A stretch of 5,895 nucleotides of DNA from Candidatus Borrarchaeota archaeon. GTDB taxonomy: Archaea; Asgardarchaeota; Sifarchaeia; Borrarchaeales; Borrarchaeaceae. The first letter of the stretch is position 1, and every line of letters starts with the position of its first letter. The notes under the pieces are model-generated. The model had not been told where the DNA came from and searched no databases. It saw only the letters and a program-made list of their open reading frames with translations. The stretch spans positions 1 to 5,895 of the forward strand of contig JAEORY010000273.1 of assembly GCA_016840645.1 (NCBI GenBank), read 5' to 3'. Of the stretch, positions 1 through 3,756 are shown one piece after another. The position numbers and the translations under genes were made by a program.

Positions 1-11
1 ACCATTTTTAC

Positions 12-83
12 ACTCTCGAAGCTTAGTAGGAGAAGCACCGGCCTTGTAACCCGGAGAACACAGTTCGAATCTGTGCGAGAGTA
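12..83 (+). tRNA. tRNA-Thr (anticodon TGT)
   Basis: Decodes ACA. The seven-base acceptor stem pairs 12-18 with 76-82, the discriminator is A83 and no CCA is encoded. The D stem GCTT/AAGC is at 21-24/33-36. The anticodon arm is 38-54, with anticodon TGT at 45-47 and a C-C mismatch at its top pair. The T arm CACAG/CTGTG (59-63/71-75) is perfect. A1-U72 is one of only five Watson-Crick terminal acceptor pairs among the tRNAs here. Confidence 0.93.
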
Positions 84-189
84 TTAAATACTAACTTCTC
101 TTTAGTGTGTTTAAATTAGAGATAAAGAGTAACTCTTCATTTCGCGATAAAAAGAGTTCATGCACTTTAGACGACTTAGTACTGTAGGA
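84..189 (+). other. non-coding spacer with serial hairpin arms
   Basis: No gene was found. The stretch contains four related arms: CTCTTTA (98-104), TAAAGAG (123-129), AACTCTT (131-137) and AAGAGTT (152-158). The first can pair with the second and the third with the fourth (7 bp each). The middle two can also form a competing hairpin. The pattern suggests a structured spacer in the tRNA transcript. The short antisense reading frame across this region runs through tRNA-Gln and is not credible as a gene. Confidence 0.4.
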
Positions 190-267
190 CCCAGAATGGG
201 AGAACCAATACTCCCATTGGACAATTGAACAGCGTAGAGCCTTTTGTCTGATATTGGAATTCTGGGA
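190..267 (+). ncRNA. candidate structured RNA with pseudoknot potential
   Basis: Not a recognised family. Three nested stems can be read: 190-197 with 259-266 (8 bp, CCCAGAAT/ATTCTGGG), 205-210 with 252-257 (6 bp, CCAATA/TATTGG) and 220-224 with 244-248 (5 bp, GACAA/TTGTC). GGGAG (198-202) and CTCCC (211-215) lie in loops on either side of the second stem and are perfectly complementary, so they could form a pseudoknot. An alternative is CCAAT (205-209) pairing with ATTGG (216-220). The closing helix plus an unpaired A267 resembles a tRNA acceptor, but there is no T arm, D loop or anticodon arm. It sits directly between tRNA-Thr and tRNA-Gln, a position comparable to the small stable RNAs C and D in the T4 tRNA cluster. 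Confidence 0.5.
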
Positions 268-268
268 A

Positions 269-338
269 CGATGGATGGTGTAATGGTAGCACACCCTCAT
301 TTGAGAGGGAGGCATTGGTTCGACCCCTTTTCCATCAA
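269..338 (+). tRNA. tRNA-Gln (anticodon TTG), structurally degenerate
   Basis: The D arm GTGT/GCAC (278-281/289-292), the CCCTC/GAGGG anticodon stem (294-298/305-309) and the GGTTCGA T-loop region identify a tRNA. T300 acts as U33, giving anticodon TTG at 301-303. Defects are visible: the anticodon loop has six bases, the T stem has two U-U mismatches (315-329, 316-328), and positions 1-72 are C269/A337. Positions 270-275 pair fully with 331-336. No CCA is encoded. It may be a decaying gene, or one that still works despite these defects. Confidence 0.7.
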
Positions 339-345
339 TTTTAGT

Positions 346-373
346 TTGAAAGTGTTTTTAATTATGTTATAAT
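346..373 (+). promoter_or_regulatory. sigma70-type promoter for the folded RNA downstream
   Basis: The -35 box TTGAAA (346-351) and -10 box TATAAT (368-373) are separated by 16 bases. This predicts a start near 380, just ahead of the folded RNA and its terminator. Confidence 0.75.
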
Positions 374-379
374 ACTTTC

Positions 380-479
380 AACGAGACATATTTCGGTATA
401 GTCCTATAGAAGACTACACGGTCTTCTTTAATGGAACCAACTAGCCCCCTTCGTCCAGGGACTATGCCGTCTTTTTTTT
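380..479 (+). ncRNA. candidate free-standing small RNA, three-way junction
   Basis: A complete small transcription unit of about 100 nt that does not match a family I know. An 11-bp helix joins 394-404 to 459-469, with one G-U pair. It encloses a perfect 6-bp hairpin (409-414/421-426, GAAGAC/GTCTTC) and a 4-bp hairpin (432-435/454-457), forming a three-way junction. The second hairpin has a long loop containing the C-rich segment TAGCCCCCTTC. The closing helix is followed by an eight-T run, so it can also act as the terminator. A good promoter ends at 373. The exposed C-rich loop could base-pair with G-rich mRNA such as AGAGGGGGG near 5333 in the rIIA-like gene; this is a guess. Alternatives are an attenuator or a decoy RNA. 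Confidence 0.6.
459..479 (+). terminator. intrinsic terminator of the small RNA
   Basis: The 3' strand of the 11-bp helix (459-469) is followed closely by T472-T479. It ends the small RNA before the promoter of tRNA-His. Confidence 0.6.
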
Positions 480-498
480 AATTTCCCCGATTTTTATC

Positions 499-530
499 TT
501 GACTTATAACACTGAATAGTGTATTATAAT
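499..530 (+). promoter_or_regulatory. sigma70-type promoter for tRNA-His
   Basis: TTGACT (499-504) and TATTAT (522-527) have a 17-base spacer; an overlapping TATAAT at 525-530 has a less favourable 20. The spacer holds the inverted repeat ACACT-GAAT-AGTGT (510-523). The predicted start is about 534, a few bases before the tRNA. Confidence 0.65.
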
Positions 531-540
531 GTTTAATCAT

Positions 541-612
541 GTCCAAGGTGATGTAATGGTAGCATACTAGACTGTGACTCTGGGTGTGCCGGTTCAAATC
601 CGGTCCTTGGTC
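541..612 (+). tRNA. tRNA-His (anticodon GTG)
   Basis: Decodes CAC/CAU. Anticodon GTG is at 574-576 in a perfect stem (567-571/579-583). The T arm is at 588-604 and the D arm ATGT/GCAT at 551-554/562-565. The hallmark extra G-1 (G541) faces C73 (C612), as expected of tRNA-His. Positions 543-548 pair with 605-610, but 1-72 is a U-U mismatch (542/611). No CCA is encoded. Confidence 0.93.
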
Positions 613-614
613 CT

Positions 615-647
615 TTTTCCAGAGGTCTAAAAAATTAACTCTAGGAT
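615..647 (+). promoter_or_regulatory. bipartite phage promoter element, copy 1
   Basis: CCAGAGGTC (619-627), 13 bases with an A-tract, then CTAGGAT (641-647), just after tRNA-His and ahead of the gene at 651. A conventional start about 7 bases beyond the -10 would fall inside the ATG. If active, it must start closer or give a leaderless mRNA. Confidence 0.55.
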
Positions 648-650
648 ATT

Positions 651-863
651 ATGAAAATAGAACAAAAATATTATGTTGAGTGGACAGTAAATGACCAGCT
701 TCACAGAAGTGAAGTTATTTTAGGTAAAGAGATTCCACTGACCGAGCGTTTTCCCTATATTAAAGATTACATAAAAGAGTATTGGGAAAGTATAACTAAA
801 GCTGGTACAAGAGTCAAAGTAACTAAAATAGAGTACAAAGGTACTGTTACGAGGATATCATGA
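651..863 (+). CDS. small hypothetical protein, 70 aa
   Basis: I do not recognise this protein. It has no signal peptide or membrane segment. It mixes short beta-like segments (QKYYVEWTV, VKVTKIEYKG) with a charged, aromatic-rich middle (residues 34-47), so a small soluble fold is likely. ATG 651 is chosen because TAGGA lies 4 bases upstream and no other in-frame start gives a reasonable length. Its TGA stop overlaps the next ATG (ATGA at 860-863), so the two genes are probably translationally coupled. The downstream partner is a membrane protein. A copy of the bipartite promoter element ends at 647, very close to the start codon. Confidence 0.8.
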   Translation: MKIEQKYYVEWTVNDQLHRSEVILGKEIPLTERFPYIKDYIKEYWESITKAGTRVKVTKIEYKGTVTRIS

Positions 864-1399
864 GAAGACCGAAGAGACGTAAGTATAAGCCGCACAAGAG
901 TCATTCAGATGCTCCAGTAGTTATATTTGCTATTTCTTTTTGGGCAATTATTATTTTCGCGATAATATTTGGTGTATTAAAGACAGGCGAATTTATCTTT
1001 GTGAAGACATCCGATGCTATTGTATCCTATAATGAGGGTGCACCAGCAAGAGAAGAGGCTCGAAAAAAGAATGTCGTTAAATACAATGCGAAAAAAATAG
1101 AAGAGTCAAAAGAGAAAGAAGCCAAAGATGCAAAGAAGAAAGCAGATAGGCTCGCTAAACTTCAAGAGTCTCCTAGTTGGGATGATGAGTTTGGTGATTT
1201 GATGTATAATGCTGACGGTACTCTGAAGGACCCTAATCCTGATGATGGATATAATGCGGTTCAGAGTTATTGGATTTTGATAATTACTTTGATTGGTGCT
1301 TTTTGTGTATGGGCTGGTATTTTCACTAAGACTCCTATTGGTATGTTAATAGCTTGTATAATTTGCCTTATAGGTGGTATAGTAATTTGGTTTTGGTAG
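860..1399 (+). CDS. predicted three-helix membrane protein, 179 aa
   Basis: Function unknown. The N-terminus is strongly basic (RRPKRRKYKPHK), followed by a membrane helix at about residues 18-41. Next comes a Lys/Glu/Ala-rich stretch (62-103) likely to form a coiled coil, then an acidic linker with DDEFGD and DPNPDDG (108-130), and two closely spaced helices at about 137-155 and 158-178 that end at the C-terminus. By the positive-inside rule the basic N-terminus should be cytoplasmic. Translation is coupled to the 70-aa gene upstream through the ATGA overlap, and tRNA-Ile2/Met begins 4 bases after the TAG stop, so mRNA and tRNA share a transcript. It could be a superinfection or envelope-modifying protein; nothing in the sequence proves this. 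Confidence 0.82.
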   Translation: MRRPKRRKYKPHKSHSDAPVVIFAISFWAIIIFAIIFGVLKTGEFIFVKTSDAIVSYNEGAPAREEARKKNVVKYNAKKIEESKEKEAKDAKKKADRLAKLQESPSWDDEFGDLMYNADGTLKDPNPDDGYNAVQSYWILIITLIGAFCVWAGIFTKTPIGMLIACIICLIGGIVIWFW

Positions 1400-1403
1400 T
1401 ATG

Positions 1404-1475
1404 GGGCCTGTAGCTCAATGGTAGAGCAGGATGCTCATAACGTCTTGGTTGGGGGTTCAATTCCCTCCAGGCCCA
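1404..1475 (+). tRNA. tRNA with anticodon CAT (tRNA-Ile2 or elongator Met)
   Basis: Perfect 7-bp acceptor (1404-1410/1468-1474), discriminator A1475, D stem GCTC/GAGC, anticodon CAT at 1436-1438 in loop CTCATAA, and T arm 1451-1467. The G1-C72 pair excludes an initiator. The sequence resembles CAT tRNAs whose C34 is changed to lysidine to read AUA, and ATA codons are frequent in the neighbouring genes, so Ile2 is slightly favoured. A tilS-type modification cannot be judged from sequence. Confidence 0.9.
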
Positions 1476-1499
1476 TAATTTTTTAATGAAGGGATTATA

Positions 1500-1745
1500 A
1501 TGTTTAGTAAGATATGGACAGCACTGAAGTTTTTGATTTGTATATTCATTGGTCCTGCAGTAATTTGGGGTTTCATCTCTATGAGTTTTGGAGAAGATGG
1601 TCCTAGTAATTTTATATATTTCATAAGTTGTTTTTTTTGGTTAAGTTATTGTTGGAACTTTTATTATCCGAGAAAAATAGAAACCACAGCACCGAAAAAA
1701 CAGTCTAATGAAGAAGATGACGAAATAGACTTTAAGGATTTATAA
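1500..1745 (+). CDS. small membrane protein with acidic tail, 81 aa
   Basis: No family recognised. Two hydrophobic segments (about residues 9-28 and 38-56, Phe/Tyr/Trp/Cys-rich) are separated by a short SFGEDGPSN turn. A polar tail follows, ending in an acidic run (EEDDEIDFKDL). The loop between the helices is short, so this is probably a two-helix hairpin with both ends on the same side. ATG 1500 has AAGGGA 6 bases upstream. The stop overlaps the next start in TAATG (1743-1747), which implies coupling to the 43-aa gene. It follows tRNA-Ile2/Met by 24 bases with no promoter visible between them. The architecture is compatible with a phage holin or other small inner-membrane protein, but no lysin gene lies nearby to support this. 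Confidence 0.78.
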   Translation: MFSKIWTALKFLICIFIGPAVIWGFISMSFGEDGPSNFIYFISCFFWLSYCWNFYYPRKIETTAPKKQSNEEDDEIDFKDL

Positions 1746-1876
1746 TGAAGAGAATAGGTAAATTACTTCTGAAAGTGGTAGCATATTGTATAGTCTTTAT
1801 GGTAGCACTGGTTGGATTTGGTTGCGATAAAGACTTTGATATAGCACCGTATCGAGAAGCGTTGGATAATATTTAA
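1745..1876 (+). CDS. small exported or lipoprotein-like peptide, 43 aa
   Basis: Translated from the ATG in the TAATG overlap with the preceding gene. Residues 2-10 are basic (KRIGKLLLK), residues 11-26 are hydrophobic and Cys27 follows directly (ALVGFGC), after which the chain becomes polar. This looks like a signal peptide ending in a lipoprotein cysteine, but the lipobox is imperfect (Gly at -3), so a plain small membrane peptide is possible. The gene ends one base before the 5' end of tRNA-Lys, so RNase P processing of the tRNA would release the mRNA right after its stop codon. Function unknown. Confidence 0.65.
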   Translation: MKRIGKLLLKVVAYCIVFMVALVGFGCDKDFDIAPYREALDNI

Positions 1877-1950
1877 GCAGGTAAAGCTTATTAGGCAAAG
1901 CATTCGGTTCTTACCCGAAAGTCTTGAGAGTTCGAATCTCTCTACCTGTA
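1877..1950 (+). tRNA. tRNA-Lys (anticodon CTT)
   Basis: Decodes AAG. Acceptor 1877-1883/1943-1949 with G1-U72, discriminator A1950. D stem GCTT/AAGC (1886-1889/1898-1901), anticodon stem TTCGG/CCGAA with CTT at 1910-1912, and a perfect T arm GAGAG/CTCTC. It begins immediately after the stop codon of the 43-aa gene. No CCA is encoded. Confidence 0.94.
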
Positions 1951-2070
1951 TTGTTGTATACTATCTGTAGTTAACGCGGATAGCCTCTGCAAGGGAATGT
2001 TTTTTAAGTGGTGAATTTAACCCTATTCAGTAAAGAAAAGAAAAACCGCAGCATTTATATTATATATTTT
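1951..2070 (+). other. non-coding spacer, weak structure
   Basis: No gene is seen. Possible pairings are CTATCT with GGATAG (1961-1966/1978-1983), CTGC with GCAG (1987-1990/2048-2051) enclosing AGGG with CCCT (1992-1995/2021-2024). The 3' end is very AT-rich (2052-2070), but no convincing promoter was found. Confidence 0.3.
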
Positions 2071-2154
2071 GTCCGTGTGACCGAATGGCTAAGGAGGCGG
2101 CCTGCAAAGCCGTTAACCCCGAAAGGGATGTCGGTTCGAATCCGACCACGGACT
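2071..2154 (+). tRNA. tRNA-Cys (anticodon GCA) with long class II variable arm
   Basis: Perfect 7-bp acceptor (2071-2077/2147-2153). Discriminator T2154 matches the U73 typical of tRNA-Cys. Anticodon GCA is at 2104-2106 in stem GCGGC/GCCGT. The T arm GTCGG/CCGAC (2130-2146) is perfect. Unlike ordinary tRNA-Cys, the variable region (2114-2129) forms a CCC-CGAAA-GGG hairpin, and the D arm (ACC, loop GAATGGCTAA) looks like that of tRNA-Ser. It could be charged by CysRS (U73, GCA) or by SerRS (long variable arm). Confidence 0.9.
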
Positions 2155-2167
2155 TAAAACAGAATAA

Positions 2168-2192
2168 GAGGGTTCGATTCCCTCAACGGCCT
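2168..2192 (+). pseudogene. tRNA remnant, T arm and 3' acceptor half only
   Basis: A perfect T arm GAGGG-TTCGATT-CCCTC (2168-2184) is followed by a would-be 3' acceptor strand AACGGCC (2185-2191). No matching 5' strand GGCCGTT or other arm lies upstream; only 13 bases separate it from tRNA-Cys. It is best read as the leftover of a deleted tRNA gene. It can pair with GCCGTT at 2109-2114 inside tRNA-Cys, probably by chance. Confidence 0.7.
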
Positions 2193-2227
2193 TTCCCAGA
2201 GTAATAAAAAGAATTATTTATAAGAGT
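2193..2227 (+). promoter_or_regulatory. degenerate copy of the bipartite element
   Basis: TTCCCAGAG (2193-2201 region) followed by an A-rich tract matches the left part of the repeated element but lacks GGTC. A TTATAA lies about where the right half would be. Like the good copies, it lies between a tRNA 3' end and a protein gene. Confidence 0.3.
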
Positions 2228-2377
2228 ATGTTAACAGAAGAAGACAAAAAAGAATATGCACTTGCACTGAAACAAGGTAAGAAGAGATTTGGTTCTCCTT
2301 GCTCGCACGAAAAAGTACGTAATGGTAAATGCTTGCACTGTTTCAGAAAAGTTATTAATAAGCGGAAAACAATCTGA
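2228..2377 (+). CDS. small Cys/His-rich, putative zinc-binding protein, 49 aa
   Basis: Unrecognised. The very basic 49-residue product starts MLTEEDKKEY and contains C25-x-H27 and C35-x2-C38 (CLHC) separated by 7 residues, plus H37. This is a plausible CxH/CxxC zinc knuckle or half zinc ribbon. The N-terminal 16 residues should be helical and the last 10 are Lys/Arg-rich, so nucleic-acid or protein binding is conceivable. The ribosome binding site is poor: AAGAG sits almost against ATG 2228 and no better in-frame start exists. It follows the tRNA remnant and precedes a folded spacer and the Leu tRNAs. Confidence 0.65.
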   Translation: MLTEEDKKEYALALKQGKKRFGSPCSHEKVRNGKCLHCFRKVINKRKTI

Positions 2378-2383
2378 TTCTTG

Positions 2384-2462
2384 ACTAGTTGAGGATTGTT
2401 CCTTTGGGTGAACAGGACGGGATTCTGCCCTTGGTAGTTCTTGGGAAAGGCCCGACCCTAGT
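2384..2462 (+). ncRNA. possible structured RNA upstream of tRNA-Leu
   Basis: A closing stem ACTAG/CTAGT (2384-2388/2458-2462) can enclose two hairpins: GTTC/GAAC (2398-2401/2410-2413) and CGGG-CCTT with AAGG-CCCG (2418-2432 with 2447-2454). This three-way layout is like that of the small RNA at 380-479. No promoter with a good -10 box was found; TTGACT at 2381 has no partner. The stems are short enough to arise by chance. Confidence 0.3.
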
Positions 2463-2479
2463 AACCCATAAATACTTCA

Positions 2480-2562
2480 GCTCCTCTGGCGGAACGGCAG
2501 ACGCTGGAGATTTAAAATCTCTTTCCCGTAAGGGAGTCCCGGTTCGAATCCGGGGAGGAGTA
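2480..2562 (+). tRNA. tRNA-Leu (anticodon TAA), normal class II
   Basis: Decodes UUA. Acceptor 2480-2486/2555-2561 (G1-U72), A73, Leu-type D arm GCG/CGC with GG in the loop, anticodon TAA at 2513-2515, variable hairpin CCC-GTAA-GGG (2525-2534), and perfect T arm CCCGG/CCGGG. This is the expected bacterial leucine architecture, in contrast to the next two tRNAs. Confidence 0.95.
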
Positions 2563-2576
2563 CTTTTAAACATTTT

Positions 2577-2650
2577 GCCCAGGTGAAGCAACTGGCAGTC
2601 TTCGGAGATTTAAAATCTTTGTGTTGTGGGTTCGAGTCCCACTCTGGGTA
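2577..2650 (+). tRNA. tRNA-Leu (anticodon TAA) with short class I variable region
   Basis: Acceptor 2577-2583/2643-2649 with G-U pairs at 1-72 and 7-66, A73 (2650), a D arm with three pairs AAG/CTT and a Leu-like loop containing GG (2594-2595). The anticodon is TAA (2611-2613) and the T arm GTGGG/CCCAC. The variable region is only five bases (2621-2625), whereas bacterial leucine tRNAs are normally class II. The anticodon arm is identical over 15 bases to that of the class II tRNA-Leu just upstream (2506-2520). Confidence 0.88.
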
Positions 2651-2658
2651 TTACTTAA

Positions 2659-2732
2659 GCCGAGGTGAAGCAACTGGCAGTCTTCTTTCACTTAGAATGA
2701 AAGTGTTGCGGGTTCGACTCCCGCTCTCGGTA
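2659..2732 (+). tRNA. tRNA-Leu (anticodon TAG) with short class I variable region
   Basis: Decodes CUA (the anticodon TAG does not read the amber stop). Acceptor 2659-2665/2725-2731 with G1-U72, A73, and the same D arm as the previous tRNA. Perfect anticodon stem TTTCA/TGAAA with TAG at 2693-2695, five-base variable region, T arm GCGGG/CCCGC. Its discriminator base is directly followed by the bipartite element ahead of the sigma factor gene. Confidence 0.88.
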
Positions 2733-2765
2733 TTCTCCAGAGGTCTTTTTTTTGTTTTCTATTAC
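2733..2765 (+). promoter_or_regulatory. bipartite phage promoter element, copy 2 (sigma gene)
   Basis: TTCTCCAGAGGTC (2733-2745), 13 bases with a T-tract, then CTATTAC (2759-2765). The predicted start is near 2772, giving a leader of about 27 bases with AGGGA before ATG 2799. It abuts the 3' end of tRNA-Leu(TAG). Confidence 0.65.
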
Positions 2766-2798
2766 ACCGAATAAGAAACTTTTACATAGGGATAAAAA

Positions 2799-3377
2799 AT
2801 GGATTTATTTGTTAAGCACATGGATGACATTAGAGGCATTGCTCGTAAGTTGCGAGCTAAATTTAATTTCAGATTTGAGGAAGATGAGTTAATCAATGCT
2901 GCTTATTTAGCTTATGACGTAGCTATTACGAATAATCCCGATTATGTCGAGACGAAGTTCTCTAAACCAAGTACGTTTTTCTTTCGCGTAAAAAATGATA
3001 TGAAAGACTATATTAGAGAAGAAACAAAACAGAGGCTCATTAAAAGGATGGAAGATAAGAATGTGACTGTTCCTACTTTCACAAATGTATCTTATTGCCC
3101 CACTGAAGATAAGTGTGATGGCAGACCCAGTACCTTCTTTGAACCGGCTTCGGATTATAATCATATGAGTTTGGACGATTATGAACTGCTCAATTATATG
3201 TTGCGTAACACCGAATTGAGTGATAGAGACCATATGATATTGCAGTATTATTACATTGACAATCTCACATTGTTAGAGATAGGAAAAAGTCTTGGCGTTT
3301 CTGAAGGAAGAATTTGTACGTTATTAAAAAATATGTATGCAAAAATGAGAAAAACAGTAGAAACTGTATTAATTTAG
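2799..3377 (+). CDS. phage RNA polymerase sigma factor, sigma70 family, 192 aa
   Basis: Redirects host RNA polymerase to a set of promoters. Residues about 8-85 fit sigma region 2: DELINAAYLAYDVAI resembles the core-binding 2.1/2.2 helices, and FFFRVKNDMKDYIREETKQR the melting and -10 helices 2.3/2.4. Residues about 138-187 fit region 4 with its helix-turn-helix (LSDRDHMILQYYY, then LTLLEIGKSLGVSEGRICTL, then a basic helix) that binds the -35 box. Region 1.1 is absent and the linker (88-135) is too divergent to show region 3, as in small group 3/4 or phage sigma factors. Start: AGGGA lies 6 bases before ATG 2799. The gene carries its own copy of the bipartite element, which would allow self-amplification if this sigma reads it. 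A sigma70-type tRNA promoter follows 10 bases after the stop. Confidence 0.88.
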   Translation: MDLFVKHMDDIRGIARKLRAKFNFRFEEDELINAAYLAYDVAITNNPDYVETKFSKPSTFFFRVKNDMKDYIREETKQRLIKRMEDKNVTVPTFTNVSYCPTEDKCDGRPSTFFEPASDYNHMSLDDYELLNYMLRNTELSDRDHMILQYYYIDNLTLLEIGKSLGVSEGRICTLLKNMYAKMRKTVETVLI

Positions 3378-3386
3378 AAAAAGTTC

Positions 3387-3415
3387 TTGACACCGAATAA
3401 AAAATGTGTTATAGT
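3387..3415 (+). promoter_or_regulatory. strong sigma70-type promoter for tRNA-Glu
   Basis: Consensus TTGACA (3387-3392), 17-base spacer, TATAGT (3410-3415). The predicted start is about 3422, two bases before the tRNA. The spacer starts CCGAATAA, echoing the CACCGAAT after two copies of the bipartite element. Confidence 0.85.
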
Positions 3416-3423
3416 ATAAGTAA

Positions 3424-3497
3424 GCTCCCGTCGTCTAATTGGTTTAGGACGCTGGCCTCTCAAGCCGGTAATGCGAGTTCGAATCTCGTCGGGAGTA
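3424..3497 (+). tRNA. tRNA-Glu (anticodon CTC)
   Basis: Decodes GAG. Acceptor 3424-3430/3490-3496 with G1-U72, A73. The D arm GTC/GAC follows the TCGTCTA pattern typical of tRNA-Glu. Anticodon CTC (3459-3461) is in stem CTGGC/GCCGG, and the T arm GCGAG/CTCGT is at about 3473-3489. Bacteria usually rely on TTC; CTC is a supplementary species. Confidence 0.93.
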
Positions 3498-3543
3498 TTG
3501 AAGTAGATGTGTTGTTCCCACTGCTCGAACAAATACGGAACTA
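3498..3543 (+). other. spacer with alternative hairpins
   Basis: TTGTTC (3512-3517) pairs with GAACAA (3527-3532). The overlapping GTTCC (3514-3518) can instead pair with GGAAC (3537-3541). These are mutually exclusive folds; no gene is present. Confidence 0.3.
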
Positions 3544-3677
3544 AATAAGTATTGACATAGTGAATGTTATTCTATTACAACTTTTCCCTCGTATAGGGAT
3601 TTGTGAATAATATTAGATGTAGAGTCTTGATTGTAACAAGGCGAGGGTGGCAAAAGCCCCTTATGGCAATACTTATT
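3544..3677 (+). ncRNA. candidate structured RNA between tRNA-Glu and tRNA-Arg
   Basis: The two ends form a perfect 11-bp helix (3544-3554 with 3667-3677), an unlikely accident over this distance. Inside, TTACAA (3575-3580) pairs with TTGTAA (3631-3636), TCCCT-CGTAT-AGGGA (3585-3599) is a hairpin, and AGGG-T-GGC-AAAA-GCC-CCTT (3644-3662) is a second hairpin. CCCTCG (3586-3591) is also complementary to CGAGGG (3642-3647), which would give a pseudoknot or a switch with the two hairpins. TTGACA at 3552 with TATTAC at 3573 is promoter-like but has a 15-base spacer and lies inside the fold. No known RNA family is recognised. Confidence 0.5.
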
Positions 3678-3681
3678 GTAT

Positions 3682-3756
3682 GCACTCGTAGCTCAGTCTG
3701 GACAGAGCAATCGCCTTCTAAGCGATAGGTCGTAGGTTCGAATCCTACCGGGTGCG
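3682..3756 (+). tRNA. tRNA-Arg (anticodon TCT)
   Basis: Decodes AGA, a frequent Arg codon in the local genes. Acceptor 3682-3688/3749-3755 with G1-C72, G73 (3756). D stem GCTC/GAGC, anticodon TCT (3717-3719) in perfect stem ATCGC/GCGAT. The T arm closes with GTAGG/CCTAC. No CCA is encoded. Confidence 0.95.

Noticed and set aside
91..315. Antisense open reading frame of 74 codons
   Set aside because: It covers the complement of tRNA-Gln and the structured RNA; all other genes are on the + strand.
2693..2695. TAG anticodon as an amber suppressor
   Set aside because: A TAG anticodon pairs with the CUA codon (Leu), not with the UAG stop; a suppressor would need CTA.
2737..2758. Element copies with T-tracts (2746, 3974) as intrinsic terminators
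   Set aside because: Other copies have A-tracts instead and there is no consistent GC hairpin before the tract; only copy 3 can pair with the tRNA end.
2389..2774. Open reading frames 2389-2586 and 2583-2774 (+) and the antisense frame 2385-2591
   Set aside because: They read straight through tRNA-Leu genes and the folded spacer; the protein sequences are translations of tRNA arms and lack ribosome binding sites.
2907..3233. Antisense open reading frame of 108 codons
   Set aside because: It lies fully inside the sigma factor gene, which has convincing region 2 and region 4 similarity.
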